DNA of 54,371 bases from Clostridia bacterium. GTDB lineage: Bacteria; Bacillota; Clostridia; Christensenellales; Aristaeellaceae. Each line of letters begins with the position of its first letter. Positions within the stretch are counted from its first letter, which is position 1. The translations under genes were made by a program, and so were the position numbers. Under the pieces are notes generated by a model. That model was not told the DNA's origin and searched no databases. It saw only the letters and a list, made by a program, of their open reading frames with translations. This document shows positions 8,972 to 18,234 of the stretch, piece after piece. Location: assembly GCA_017509255.1 (NCBI GenBank), contig JAFWQA010000034.1, forward strand, positions 1 through 54,371, given 5' to 3'.

Positions 8972-9007
8972 TTGAAACGTTCGGTTATCCGTGTACAATA
9001 GTATTGT
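8972..9007 (+). promoter_or_regulatory. Promoter of the opp operon with a palindrome over the -10
   Basis: TTGAAA, 16 nt, TACAAT (8994-8999). A perfect 13-nt palindrome, ACAATA-G-TATTGT (8995-9007), covers the -10 and the likely start site, where a repressor could act. The regulator is unknown. Confidence 0.6.
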
Positions 9008-9089
9008 TACATCAGCGGTTTAATACATCATTTCCCGGCTGTCCGGCCTTGGTGTTTTTCACCCGCCTGAAGGAAGAGTGATTATTTAT

Positions 9090-10019
9090 ATGAATTCAAA
9101 GATGCTGCAGTACGTTCTGAAGCGTGTTTTGCTTGCACTGCTCACCATCTGGATCGTCATCACGGTTACCTTCTTTGTCATGCACGCCGTTCCCGGCGGT
9201 CCCTTTATCGGGGAAAAGGCGATCTCCAAGGAGGCGCAGGCCGCGCTGGAAGCCAAATACGGCCTGGACAAGCCCCTGATGGAGCAGTATACCACCTATC
9301 TGAAGGACATCGTCACACGCTTTGATTTCGGCCCCTCGCTGAAGCAGCGCGGCCGCATGGTCACGGATATCATTGCGGACGGCATGCGCACCTCGGCGAA
9401 GCTGGGCGTGATCGCGGCGTGCATTGCCGCCTTCATCGGCATCGTGCTCGGCGCGGTCGCCGCGCTGAGGCGGAACACGGTGCTGGACAAGACCATCATG
9501 GTCATCACCACGGCATTCGTTTCGATGCCATCCTTTATTATGGGGTCGCTGCTGCTTGTCCTGTTTTCGGTCACCCTGAAATGGGTGCCCGCCAACGGCG
9601 CCAGCGCGGGCGGCCTGATCCTGCCCGTCATTACGCTGGCGCTCTATCCCATGGCCTATATTACGCGCCTGACCCGCTCCTCCATGCTGGACGTGCTCGG
9701 GCAGGATTACATCCGCACAGCCCGGGCCAAGGGCGTTTCCCGCCGCCGGATCATCTTCGGCCATGCGCTGAAAAACTCCCTGATCCCCGTCATCACCTAC
9801 TTCGGCCCGATGCTGGCCTACATCACCACGGGTTCCATGGTGGTGGAGCAGATCTTTGCCGTACCGGGCATCGGCCGCCAGTTCGTTTCCAGCATCACCA
9901 ACCGGGATTACACCATGATCATGGGCACCACGATCTTCCTGGCTACAATGATCGTGATCATGAACCTGGTCAGCGACCTGCTGTACAAGGTCGTGGATCC
10001 CCGGATCGAATTTGAATGA
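9090..10019 (+). CDS. oppB: Oligopeptide ABC transporter permease OppB
   Basis: A 309-residue inner-membrane permease forming half of the channel of a peptide/nickel-family importer. Seen: an N-terminal VLKRVLLALLTIWIVITVTFFV segment, about six membrane helices, a large external loop with KYGLDKPLMEQY, and the permease EAA-type loop DYIRTARAKGVSRRRIIFGHALKNSL that docks on the ATPases. The ATG at 9090 is taken as start, with AGGAAG about 13 nt upstream; a GTG at 9078 in frame is the alternative. It leads the oppBCDFA operon. Confidence 0.93.
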   Translation: MNSKMLQYVLKRVLLALLTIWIVITVTFFVMHAVPGGPFIGEKAISKEAQAALEAKYGLDKPLMEQYTTYLKDIVTRFDFGPSLKQRGRMVTDIIADGMRTSAKLGVIAACIAAFIGIVLGAVAALRRNTVLDKTIMVITTAFVSMPSFIMGSLLLVLFSVTLKWVPANGASAGGLILPVITLALYPMAYITRLTRSSMLDVLGQDYIRTARAKGVSRRRIIFGHALKNSLIPVITYFGPMLAYITTGSMVVEQIFAVPGIGRQFVSSITNRDYTMIMGTTIFLATMIVIMNLVSDLLYKVVDPRIEFE

Positions 10020-10036
10020 GAAAGGAGCGGAAGAAG

Positions 10037-11095
10037 ATGATCAATATGAAAAAGCCCTTCAGCCTTCAGCTGGATCCGGATGCCTTCCGCCCCGCCACCG
10101 CGGAGGAAAAAGAATATATCTCCCGCATGCGTCCCTCCAGCACCTTTTTCCGGGACGGCTGGAAGCGCCTGATGAAGAACAAGGTGGCCACCGTCAGCAT
10201 GATCCTGATCATTGTGATCACGCTGTCCTGCATCCTGATCCCCCTCTTCTGGCCCTATTCCTACGATGCCATGCTGGGCGTCCGTCCGGGCAAGCCCGTG
10301 GACAGTTCTTTCAACAACCTGGCTCCCTTCACCTACGGCAAAACGGAGCTGAAGCGCATCGAAGAAGGCGAAAGCGTATTCCCGCATATTTTCGGCACGG
10401 ATGCCCACGGACGTGACTATTTCATCCGGATCGTCTTCGGCACCCGGATCTCCCTCGCGGTCGGTTTCTTCGCCAGTATCATCGTCCTGCTCATCGGTCT
10501 GATCATCGGGTCCATCGCCGGCTACGCGGGCGGGAAAGTGGACCTGTTCATCATGCGCATCGTGGATATCATCTATTCTCTCCCGGACATGCTGGTCATC
10601 ATCCTGCTGGCCGTCGTCCTCGGACGGGTGCTGAACTTGGAGGGAACGATCCTGGAAAAGATCGGTTCCAACATCATCAGCATGTTCATCGTTTTCGGCC
10701 TGCTCTACTGGGTCAGCATGGCCCGGCTGATCCGCGGCCAGATCCTTTCCCTGCGGGAGCAGGAATACGTGCTTTCCGCCCGGGCCACCGGGGCCAAAGG
10801 CAGCTGGATCATCCGCAAGCACCTGCTGCCCAACTGCATCAGCGTGATCATCATCTCCACAGCGCTGCAGATCCCGAACGCCATTTTCACGGAGAGCTTC
10901 CTTTCCTTCCTGGGTCTGGGCGTCAACGCTCCCATGCCCTCACTGGGATCCCTGGCCTCCGATGCTCTGAACGGGCTGAATACCTATACCTACCGGCTGA
11001 TCATCCCCGCCGCGGTCATCTGCCTGATCGTTCTGAGCCTGAACCTTTTCGGCGACGGGCTCCGCGACGCGTTTGACCCCAAGCTGAACGCGTAA
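10037..11095 (+). CDS. oppC: Oligopeptide ABC transporter permease OppC
   Basis: A 352-residue partner permease of OppB. Seen: an OppC-type N-terminal extension before the first helix (SSTFFRDGWKRLMKNKVATVSM), an external segment containing HIFGTDAHGRDYFIRIVFG, and the coupling-loop motif EQEYVLSARATGAKGSWIIRKH. The start at 10037 has AAAGGAG about 10 nt upstream; an in-frame ATG at 10016 overlapping the oppB stop lacks a ribosome-binding site. Confidence 0.93.
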   Translation: MINMKKPFSLQLDPDAFRPATAEEKEYISRMRPSSTFFRDGWKRLMKNKVATVSMILIIVITLSCILIPLFWPYSYDAMLGVRPGKPVDSSFNNLAPFTYGKTELKRIEEGESVFPHIFGTDAHGRDYFIRIVFGTRISLAVGFFASIIVLLIGLIIGSIAGYAGGKVDLFIMRIVDIIYSLPDMLVIILLAVVLGRVLNLEGTILEKIGSNIISMFIVFGLLYWVSMARLIRGQILSLREQEYVLSARATGAKGSWIIRKHLLPNCISVIIISTALQIPNAIFTESFLSFLGLGVNAPMPSLGSLASDALNGLNTYTYRLIIPAAVICLIVLSLNLFGDGLRDAFDPKLNA

Positions 11096-11113
11096 GGAAA
11101 GGAGGAACGTGAC

Positions 11114-12124
11114 ATGGCTTTATTGGAAGTAAAAGACCTGCGGACCTCCTTCTTCACGGATGCGGGAGAGGTCAGGGCGGTGGACGGCGTATCCTTTTCC
11201 CTGGACAGGGGCAAGGTGCTGGGCATCGTCGGTGAATCCGGCTCCGGCAAATCCGTGACCGCTTATTCCATCATGCAGATCCTGGCTCCCACCGGCAAAA
11301 TCGTGGGAGGCAGCGTCAAGCTGGACGGTCAGGAGTTGGTCGGCGCGGACGAGAAGACCATCCGCACGGTCCGCGGAAACAGGATCTCGATCATTTTCCA
11401 GGACCCGATGACTTCCCTGAACCCGACCTATACGATCGGCACCCAGCTGATGGAAGCCATCCGCCTGCACACCAACCGGAACCGTAAAGAGGCGCGGGAG
11501 CGCGCGGTGGAAATGCTGCGCCTCGTCAACGTCAACGAACCGGAAAAGCGCATGAAGCAGTATCCCTTTGAGCTTTCCGGCGGCATGCGGCAGCGCGTGA
11601 TGATCGCCATGGCGCTGGCCTGCGAGCCCGATATCCTGATCGCCGATGAACCGACCACCGCGCTGGACGTGACCATCCAGGCCCAGATCCTGGAGCTGAT
11701 GCAGGACCTGCAGCGCAAGCTCGGTATGGCCATCATCATGATCACCCATGACCTGGGCGTCGTTGCCCAGCTGTGCGACGAGATCATCGTCATGTACGCC
11801 GGCGCCATCTGTGAGAAGGGCACCGCGGATGACATCTTCTACGATCCGCAGCATGAATACACCAAGGGCCTCATGCGTTCCATCCCCCGGGACGAGAATA
11901 ACGGCCAGCGGCTGAAGCCGATCACCGGCACGCCGATCGACCTGCTGAACATGCCCAGGGGCTGCCCCTTCGCTCCCCGCTGCGACGCGGCCATGAAGGT
12001 CTGCCTGACTGAGCATGCCCCCGTGCTGGAGGTCTCGGAGGGTCATTCCTCCTCCTGCTGGGTCACCTGTCAGAAGGCGCTGGAAGCGGAAAAGAACGCT
12101 GCGAAAGGCGGTGACGCGCAGTGA
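11114..12124 (+). CDS. oppD: Oligopeptide ABC transporter ATPase OppD
   Basis: A 336-residue ATPase that powers the OppBC channel. Seen: Walker [10 protein letters not shown]-loop [12 protein letters not shown], signature LSGGMRQR, Walker [13 protein letters not shown] and switch histidine in MITHDLG. The C-terminal region carries the cysteine-rich oligopeptide-transporter extension ([15 protein letters not shown]...SSCW), which in related proteins can bind an iron-sulfur cluster. GGAGG lies upstream, and its stop overlaps the GTG start of oppF. Confidence 0.95.
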   Translation: MALLEVKDLRTSFFTDAGEVRAVDGVSFSLDRGKVLGIVGESGSGKSVTAYSIMQILAPTGKIVGGSVKLDGQELVGADEKTIRTVRGNRISIIFQDPMTSLNPTYTIGTQLMEAIRLHTNRNRKEARERAVEMLRLVNVNEPEKRMKQYPFELSGGMRQRVMIAMALACEPDILIADEPTTALDVTIQAQILELMQDLQRKLGMAIIMITHDLGVVAQLCDEIIVMYAGAICEKGTADDIFYDPQHEYTKGLMRSIPRDENNGQRLKPITGTPIDLLNMPRGCPFAPRCDAAMKVCLTEHAPVLEVSEGHSSSCWVTCQKALEAEKNAAKGGDAQ

Positions 12125-13110
12125 GTGAGAATAAAAACGATATCCTGCTGGACGTCCGCGGGCTGAAGCAGTATTTCCCGATCAACACCGGCTTCCTGAA
12201 GACCCGTCCCCTGAAGGCGGTCGACGACGTTTCCTTCACCATCCGGCGCGGGGAAACGCTGGGCCTGGTCGGTGAGTCCGGCTGCGGCAAGACCACCGTC
12301 GGGCGCACGATCCTGCACCTGTATCAGCCCACCGCCGGCGAGATCCGTTATGACGGGCAGCTGATCGAAAGCAAACAGTCCATCCGCGAGTTCAGAAAGA
12401 AAGCCACCATGGTTTTCCAGGATCCCTATTCCTCTCTGAATCCCCGCATGACCGTATCCGATATCGTCGCTGAGCCGCTGGACGTGCATGAGCTCTGCAG
12501 GACAAAGCAGGAACGCGAGGAACGCGTGCTGGAGCTGCTGGGCTATGTCGGTCTGAACAGCGAGCACGCCAGCCGCTACGCGCATGAGTTTTCCGGCGGC
12601 CAGCGGCAGCGTATCGGCATCGCCCGGGCGCTAGCGGTCAATCCGGAATTCATCGTCTGTGACGAACCGGTCTCCGCGCTGGACGTATCCATTCAGGCGC
12701 AGGTCATCAATATGTTTGACGACCTTCAGGACCGCCTCGGCCTCACCTATCTTTTCATCGCGCACGATTTGCTGGTCGTCCGGCATATTTCCGACCGGAT
12801 CGCCGTCATGTATCTGGGCAAGCTGGTGGAGCTGGCGGACGCGGACGAGATCTACCGGCATCCGCTGCATCCCTATTCCCGTTCCCTGCTCTCGGCTGTA
12901 CCGCTGCCGGATCCGAAAAAGGCCCGCGCCAATAAACGCATCGTGCTCAGCGGAGACATCCCAAGCCCGCTGAACGCGCCCTCCGGCTGCCCGTTCCGCA
13001 CCCGCTGCCGCTATGCCACGGAGCAGTGCGCGCAGTCCATGCCCGAGCTGAAGGATGAGGGCGCCGGGCACCTGGTCGCCTGCCACCGGCTGAAGGAGAT
13101 CGGTGACTGA
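12121..13110 (+). CDS. oppF: Oligopeptide ABC transporter ATPase OppF
   Basis: A 329-residue second ATPase of the importer. Seen: Walker [25 protein letters not shown]-type signature [15 protein letters not shown], Walker [21 protein letters not shown], and a C-terminal cysteine cluster ([15 protein letters not shown]...CH). It starts with GTG at 12121, overlapping the oppD stop by GTGA, so the two ATPases are translationally coupled. Confidence 0.95.
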   Translation: MSENKNDILLDVRGLKQYFPINTGFLKTRPLKAVDDVSFTIRRGETLGLVGESGCGKTTVGRTILHLYQPTAGEIRYDGQLIESKQSIREFRKKATMVFQDPYSSLNPRMTVSDIVAEPLDVHELCRTKQEREERVLELLGYVGLNSEHASRYAHEFSGGQRQRIGIARALAVNPEFIVCDEPVSALDVSIQAQVINMFDDLQDRLGLTYLFIAHDLLVVRHISDRIAVMYLGKLVELADADEIYRHPLHPYSRSLLSAVPLPDPKKARANKRIVLSGDIPSPLNAPSGCPFRTRCRYATEQCAQSMPELKDEGAGHLVACHRLKEIGD

Positions 13111-13166
13111 TCATGATTCAATAACGCCAAGCGCGTTTTTGAAAATATTTCTGGGAGGATTTCATT

Positions 13167-14924
13167 ATGAAGAAACTGCTTTCTCTGGTTCTGGCTCTGT
13201 CTATGGTGCTGTCCTGCGCCGCGCTGAGCTATGCCGAGGGCGAGGAAACCTCCATCGCTGTCAGTATCGCTTCCGAGCCTGACACGCTGGATCCCGCTCT
13301 GAACTCCGCCGTTGACGGCGCGACCCTGATCGCTCACCTGTTCTCCGGCCTTTCCACCTGGGCGCAGGATGAGAACGGCAACCTGGTCATCGTTCCCGAT
13401 CAGGCTGTTGAGCTGCCCGCTGCCGTCATCAATGAAGACGGCACCGCGACCTACACCTACACCCTGGCTGACGGGCTGACCTGGTCCGACGGCAAGCCGC
13501 TGACCGCCGCTGACTATGTCTTCGCGTGGAAGCGTGCCGCCTCCGAAGCTCTGGCCGCCGACTATGGCTATATGTTCGAGGTCGTCAAGGGCTATCCGGA
13601 TGACCTGGCCGTGGAAGCCACCGATGACAAGACCCTCGTGGTCACCCTGAACAATGACGTCAGCTACTGGAATGAGCTGCTGGCCTTCCCGACCTATCTG
13701 CCGGTCCGTGAAGACGTCGTTGCCAACGAAGCCTGGGCTACCGATCCGGCGACCTACATCTGCAACGGCCCCTACATCATGTCCGAGTGGGCCCACAACA
13801 GCAAGATCGTCCTGACCAAAAACCCCGCCTATGCAAAGGCTGACGGCATCAAGATGGATAAGATCGAGTTCTATCTCTCCGATGACGCCAACAACATGCT
13901 GTCCAACTTCAAGAACGGCGACTGGCTGCTGATCGACGATGTTCCCACCGCCGAGATCGCGACCCTGAAGGCCGAGTATCCCACCGAGTTCGTCGTTGCC
14001 GGCCAGATCGGCACCTACTACGTCTGCTGGAACGTCAACGCTGACATCCTGCCCGCTGACACCACCCTGACCGGCGTGGAAGCCGAGAATGCCCGCGCTG
14101 AGATCCGCAACGCCATCGCGCTGCTGTTTGACCGCAACTACATCGTCCGCGAGATCGGCCAGGCCGGCCAGGTCCCCGCTTCCAGCTTCGTCGCCATGGG
14201 CATGACGGACGCTGACGGCTCCGAGTTCTACAAGAATGCCGGCTCCGCCGACTTCACCGGCTACTATGACGTATCCGAAGAAGCTTACGAGAGCAACTGG
14301 GCTTCCGCCGTCGAGACCCTGAAGAAGTATTACGCCTTCGATGAAGCGACCCAGCAGTTCACCAACTTCCCGACCATGGAGTATCTGTACAACACCAGCG
14401 AAGGCCACAAGGCCATCGGTGAATACCTGGCGAGCGCTCTGGCCGGCATCGGCATCACCATGAACCTGACCAACCAGGAGTGGGCCACCTTCCTGAACAC
14501 CCGTAAGGACGGCGATTACACCATCGCCCGCAACGGCTGGCTGGCTGACTACAATGATCCCATCTCCTTCCTGGATATGTGGGTCTCCGCTTCCGGCAAC
14601 AACGACGTGCAGTTCGGCAAGGATGCCCACAAGGACATCGCCGCCTACAGCATCGACCTGACCGATCTGGGCATCGATGTCAAGGTGGAAAACGGCACCT
14701 GGGCGCAGACCTATGACGTGATCATTAACCTGGTCAAGAAGTGCACCGACAAGGATACCCGGTATAAGCTCATGCACCGTGCAGAGGACCTGCTCATGAG
14801 CACCGGCGCCATCGTCCCGCTGTACTTCTACACCGATATCTACATGATCGATGACAGCGTGGAAGGCTTCTTCTCCAACCCGCTGGGCTACAAGTACTTC
14901 ATGTACTGCACCGTCAACAAGTAA
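13167..14924 (+). CDS. oppA: Peptide-binding protein OppA (family 5 solute-binding protein)
   Basis: A 585-residue extracytoplasmic binding protein that hands ligand to OppBC. The signal peptide is MKKLLSLVLALSMVLS, with C17 as a possible but imperfect lipobox (VLSC), or signal peptidase I cleavage after SYA at residue 23. SBP_bac_5 features: EPDTLDPALNS, LADGLTWSDGKPLTAADYVFAWKRA, YICNGPYIMSEW, and NGWLADYNDP near the C-terminus. The domain family covers peptides, nickel and some oligosaccharides. OppA-like features favour peptides, but the neighbouring GH94 leaves cello-oligosaccharides open. It is last in the operon, after a 56-nt gap with a GGGAGGATTTCATT ribosome-binding site. Confidence 0.92.
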   Translation: MKKLLSLVLALSMVLSCAALSYAEGEETSIAVSIASEPDTLDPALNSAVDGATLIAHLFSGLSTWAQDENGNLVIVPDQAVELPAAVINEDGTATYTYTLADGLTWSDGKPLTAADYVFAWKRAASEALAADYGYMFEVVKGYPDDLAVEATDDKTLVVTLNNDVSYWNELLAFPTYLPVREDVVANEAWATDPATYICNGPYIMSEWAHNSKIVLTKNPAYAKADGIKMDKIEFYLSDDANNMLSNFKNGDWLLIDDVPTAEIATLKAEYPTEFVVAGQIGTYYVCWNVNADILPADTTLTGVEAENARAEIRNAIALLFDRNYIVREIGQAGQVPASSFVAMGMTDADGSEFYKNAGSADFTGYYDVSEEAYESNWASAVETLKKYYAFDEATQQFTNFPTMEYLYNTSEGHKAIGEYLASALAGIGITMNLTNQEWATFLNTRKDGDYTIARNGWLADYNDPISFLDMWVSASGNNDVQFGKDAHKDIAAYSIDLTDLGIDVKVENGTWAQTYDVIINLVKKCTDKDTRYKLMHRAEDLLMSTGAIVPLYFYTDIYMIDDSVEGFFSNPLGYKYFMYCTVNK

Positions 14925-14942
14925 TCTGTTTCCGGTTTCCTG

Positions 14943-14971
14943 CCGGCCGTCCCACGGGACGGCCGGTTTTT
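14943..14971 (+). terminator. Terminator of the opp operon
   Basis: A perfect 10-bp GC-rich stem (CCGGCCGTCC/GGACGGCCGG) with a 4-nt loop, then TTTTT. Confidence 0.92.
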
Positions 14972-15009
14972 CTGTCAGTTTTTGTCCGGTCTCAGGCCGT
15001 CCTTCCTGG

Positions 15010-15038
15010 TTGAATTTATCCTTTTTGTCTGTTACAAT
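15010..15038 (+). promoter_or_regulatory. Promoter of the GPH symporter gene
   Basis: TTGAAT, 17 nt, TACAAT, about 35 nt before the start codon. Confidence 0.7.
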
Positions 15039-15072
15039 ACAGACATCATAAAACCAAACAGAGGTGTTATTC

Positions 15073-16539
15073 TTGGAAGATCCCAAAGTCACCAGGCGGA
15101 ATCTGATCATGTTCCCTTTGGGCACTGTCGGCCGGGACATGATGTACTCCCTCGTTACCAGCTACCTGCTCACCTTCGTGCTCTTCACGCACAAGCTGAC
15201 GCCCGCGCAGCTCAGCGCCATCACCGTCATTATGGTGGCGGCGCGCGTATTCGACGCCCTGAACGACCCGATCATGGGCAACATTATTGAGCGCACGCGT
15301 ACCCGCTGGGGCAAGTTCAAGCCCTGGATGGCCATCGGTATCCTGACGACCTCCGTGGTCATCTACCTGGCCTTCAACGTTCAGCTTCAGGGCTGGGGCT
15401 TTGTGGTTTTCTTCGGGATCATCTATTTCCTTTACAGCATTACCTACACCATGCACGACATTTCCTACTGGGGCATGGTCCCGTCGCTGAGCTCCGACGC
15501 GCCCACCCGGGATAAATACACCTCCCGCGCCACGCTTTTTGCCGGGATCGGCGGCGTGCTGGCTGGCTCCTTCATCCCGATGTTCACAGCCGGGGAAAAC
15601 GCGATCGGCGGAAACGCGGTCACCGCCTACGGCGCCGTCGCGCTGATCATCGCCCTGCTCGGACCCGCCTTTATGGCCTTCACGGTCTTCGGCGTCAAAG
15701 AGCAGCGGAACTACAACGATGAGCCCGTACCTCCCTTCAGTATAAAAAAGGTCATATCCACGATTACCGGGAACGATCAGCTGCTCTGGATCTCCCTGGT
15801 CTTCCTGCTCCAGCAGATCGGCAACGGCATCATTTCCGCCGGTGTCGGACAGACCTACATCTATGTGGAGTTCGGCTATGAGGGCGGCCTCTTCACGGTT
15901 TTCCATATGCTCGGAATGATCGTGACCGCCTTCCTGATGATCTTCTATCCGATGATCTCAAAGCGGATGCACCGCAAACCGCTGATGAATATCCTGATGG
16001 CCGTTTCAACGGTCGGCTACGCGGTCATGCTGCTGGCGGGGCTCCTCTTCCCCTCCGGCACGCCGAAATTCGCCGCGGTAACGGCAGGATATATGCTCGC
16101 CAACTTCGGTCAGTACGGCTTCTACCTCGTCATGATGATCTCCATCATGAATACCGTGGAATACAACGAGCTGAAGCACGGCACGCGGGATGAGGGGATC
16201 ATCGCCTCCCTCCGCCCCTTCCTGACGAAGCTCGCCTCCGCGCTGACGATCGCCATAGCGAATATCACTTACATTGTCTTCAGTATCATCAATTACACGA
16301 ACGGCATCGCCGATACGGAGCAGCTGGCGAATCTCGGTGAGATCACGGCAGAGGAGAAAACAGCGCGGATCACGGAACTGCTCTCGGGCGTGCAGGGCTA
16401 TCAGTCCCTGGGCCTCCTGCTGGTCATGACGGTCCTCCCCTTTATCCTGATGCTGGTCTCCTGGATCCTTTACAAAAAACACTATAACCTGGATGAGGAA
16501 AAATATGACCGCATCTGTTCCGAGCTTGCGAAAAAATAA
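15073..16539 (+). CDS. GPH-family sugar:cation symporter
   Basis: A 488-residue, 12-helix transporter of the glycoside-pentoside-hexuronide family, which includes MelB and XylP. Seen: N-terminal FPLGTVGRDMMYSLVTSYLL, VFDALNDPIMGNIIERTRTRWGKFKPWM (the family cation/sugar segment with Asp and Arg residues), DISYWGMVPSL after helix 4, and an LRPFLTKLASALTIAI segment near helix 9. The start is taken as TTG at 15073, six bases after GAGGTG; a GTG at 15064 overlaps that ribosome-binding site. The sugar cannot be read from the sequence. Proximity to GH94 suggests a beta-glucoside or other plant oligosaccharide. Confidence 0.88.
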   Translation: MEDPKVTRRNLIMFPLGTVGRDMMYSLVTSYLLTFVLFTHKLTPAQLSAITVIMVAARVFDALNDPIMGNIIERTRTRWGKFKPWMAIGILTTSVVIYLAFNVQLQGWGFVVFFGIIYFLYSITYTMHDISYWGMVPSLSSDAPTRDKYTSRATLFAGIGGVLAGSFIPMFTAGENAIGGNAVTAYGAVALIIALLGPAFMAFTVFGVKEQRNYNDEPVPPFSIKKVISTITGNDQLLWISLVFLLQQIGNGIISAGVGQTYIYVEFGYEGGLFTVFHMLGMIVTAFLMIFYPMISKRMHRKPLMNILMAVSTVGYAVMLLAGLLFPSGTPKFAAVTAGYMLANFGQYGFYLVMMISIMNTVEYNELKHGTRDEGIIASLRPFLTKLASALTIAIANITYIVFSIINYTNGIADTEQLANLGEITAEEKTARITELLSGVQGYQSLGLLLVMTVLPFILMLVSWILYKKHYNLDEEKYDRICSELAKK

Positions 16540-16556
16540 TCCCCGGAAACAGCGCG

Positions 16557-16590
16557 GCGGGGCAGGCCATCCGGCCTGCCCCGCTGTTTT
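16557..16590. terminator. Terminator between convergent GPH and ABC-F genes
   Basis: A perfect 12-bp stem (16557-16568 with 16573-16584) and a 4-nt loop, then TGTTTTCTT on the plus strand. The minus-strand tail is poor, so it mainly serves the GPH gene. Confidence 0.82.
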
Positions 16591-16596
16591 CTTGAT

Positions 16597-18186
16597 TTAC
16601 GCTTTGGTCTTTTCCAGATATTCCTCATAGCTGCACAGATAATCCGCGATCGTGCCGTCCTGCCGGATCTCAATGATCCTGTCCGCCACGGTGGAGATGA
16701 ACTGGTGGTCCTGACTGGTGAAGATCACGTTGCCGGGGAAGTTGATCAGCCCGTTGTTCACCGCGGTGATGGACTCCAGATCCAGGTGGTTCGTCGGCTG
16801 GTCCAACATCAGGAAGTTCGCTCCGGAGAGCATCATCCGGCTGAGCATGCAGCGCACGCGCTCACCGCCGGACAGAACGCTCACGGGCTTGTACACGTCG
16901 TCGCCGCTGAACAGCATCCGGCCGAGAAAGCCGCGCATATAGGTCTCCAGCTGCTCGGGCGAGTACTGGGCGAACCACTGCATCATCGTCAGGTCGCAGC
17001 CGTCAAAGAAGGAGCTGTTGTCCTTCGGGAAATAGCTGGTGGAGATCGTCACACCCCATTTGATGGTACCGCTGTCCGGCTGGATCTCCTCCGCCAGGAT
17101 GCGGAAAAGCGCGGTCTCTGCCTGTTCATTGCCCACCAGGGCGATCTTCTGCCCCTTGGTGACCAGGAAGCTCACGTCCTTCAGCAGCTGTACGCCGTCC
17201 TGCGTATAATTCAGCCCGCTCACCTGCAGGATGTCCTTCCCGGCCTCCCGGTCCGGCGTAAAGCTGACCCAGGGATAGCGCCTGCTGGATACGGGCATCT
17301 GCTCAATGGTCAGCTGGTCCAGCAGCTTCCGGCGGCTGGTGGCCTGCCGGGCCTTGCTCTTGTTGCTGGAGAAGCGCTGTATAAAGGCCTGCAGCTCGCG
17401 GATCTTGTCCTCCCGGCGCTTCTTCTGGTCGCTCATCAGGGCCTGCATCATCTTGCTGGATTCATACCAGAAGTCATAGTTGCCCACGTAGAGCTTGACC
17501 TGGTTATAGTCGATATCCACGATATGGGTGCAGATATTGTTCAGGAACCAGCGGTCATGGCTGACAACGATCAGCGTGCCCGGGAACTCCATCAGGAAAT
17601 CCTCCAGCCAGGCCACGGAGCGGTTGTCCAGGTTGTTGGTCGGCTCGTCCAGCAGCAGGATGTCCGGATTACCGAACAGCGCCTGCGCCAGCAGCACCTT
17701 GAACTTGTCGCCGGCCTTCAGCTCGGCCATCATCATATAATGATCCTCAGCCGGAATGCCCAGGCCCGTCAGCAGGGCAGCCGCGTCGCTCTCGGCGTTC
17801 CAGCCGTCCATCTCGGCAAACTCGCCCTCCAGCTCAGCGGCCTTTTCCCCGTCCGCTTCGCTGAAGTCGGGCTTGGCATACAGCGCGTCCTTTTCCTTCA
17901 TGATGTCGTACAGGCGCTGATTGCCCATGATCACCGTGTCCAGCACGGGATAGGCGTCATACATGAACTGGTCCTGCTTCAGCGTGCTCATGCGCTCGTT
18001 CGGAGGAATGACGACCGACCCGGTGGTCGGCTCCAGCTCCCCGCTCAGGATCCTCAGAAAAGTGGATTTGCCGGCGCCGTTGGCTCCGATAATACCGTAG
18101 CAGTTACCGGGCAGGAATTTCAGGTCCGCGCCGGAAAAAAGCTTCTGACCGCCGAAGGTCAGGGAAACGTTGCTGACTGTGATCAT
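16597..18186 (-). CDS. ABC-F protein, YbiT/YkpA-like, with a degenerate second ATPase half
   Basis: A 529-residue soluble ABC-F protein. Family knowledge: these bind the ribosomal E site and modulate translation. NBD1 is intact: Walker A GANGAGKST, LLLDEPTNNLD, SHDRWF. NBD2 keeps signature LSGGERVRC, but its Walker A region reads GNEQAETAL (Glu357 in place of Lys), Walker B ends LMLDQPTNHLD (Gln463 for the catalytic Glu) and the switch reads TSQDHQF (Gln492 for His). NBD1's own signature is also non-canonical (AELKAGDKFKV), as in YbiT. All substitutions were checked in the DNA. Only the site made by NBD1 Walker motifs and the NBD2 signature should hydrolyse ATP. GGAG precedes the ATG; it probably shares a transcript with pepV. 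Confidence 0.88.
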   Translation of the reverse strand: MITVSNVSLTFGGQKLFSGADLKFLPGNCYGIIGANGAGKSTFLRILSGELEPTTGSVVIPPNERMSTLKQDQFMYDAYPVLDTVIMGNQRLYDIMKEKDALYAKPDFSEADGEKAAELEGEFAEMDGWNAESDAAALLTGLGIPAEDHYMMMAELKAGDKFKVLLAQALFGNPDILLLDEPTNNLDNRSVAWLEDFLMEFPGTLIVVSHDRWFLNNICTHIVDIDYNQVKLYVGNYDFWYESSKMMQALMSDQKKRREDKIRELQAFIQRFSSNKSKARQATSRRKLLDQLTIEQMPVSSRRYPWVSFTPDREAGKDILQVSGLNYTQDGVQLLKDVSFLVTKGQKIALVGNEQAETALFRILAEEIQPDSGTIKWGVTISTSYFPKDNSSFFDGCDLTMMQWFAQYSPEQLETYMRGFLGRMLFSGDDVYKPVSVLSGGERVRCMLSRMMLSGANFLMLDQPTNHLDLESITAVNNGLINFPGNVIFTSQDHQFISTVADRIIEIRQDGTIADYLCSYEEYLEKTKA

Positions 18187-18234
18187 TCTTTTTCTCCTCG
18201 TATCTCGTGCGTATTCTGTACTTCGCGGAAAGCC

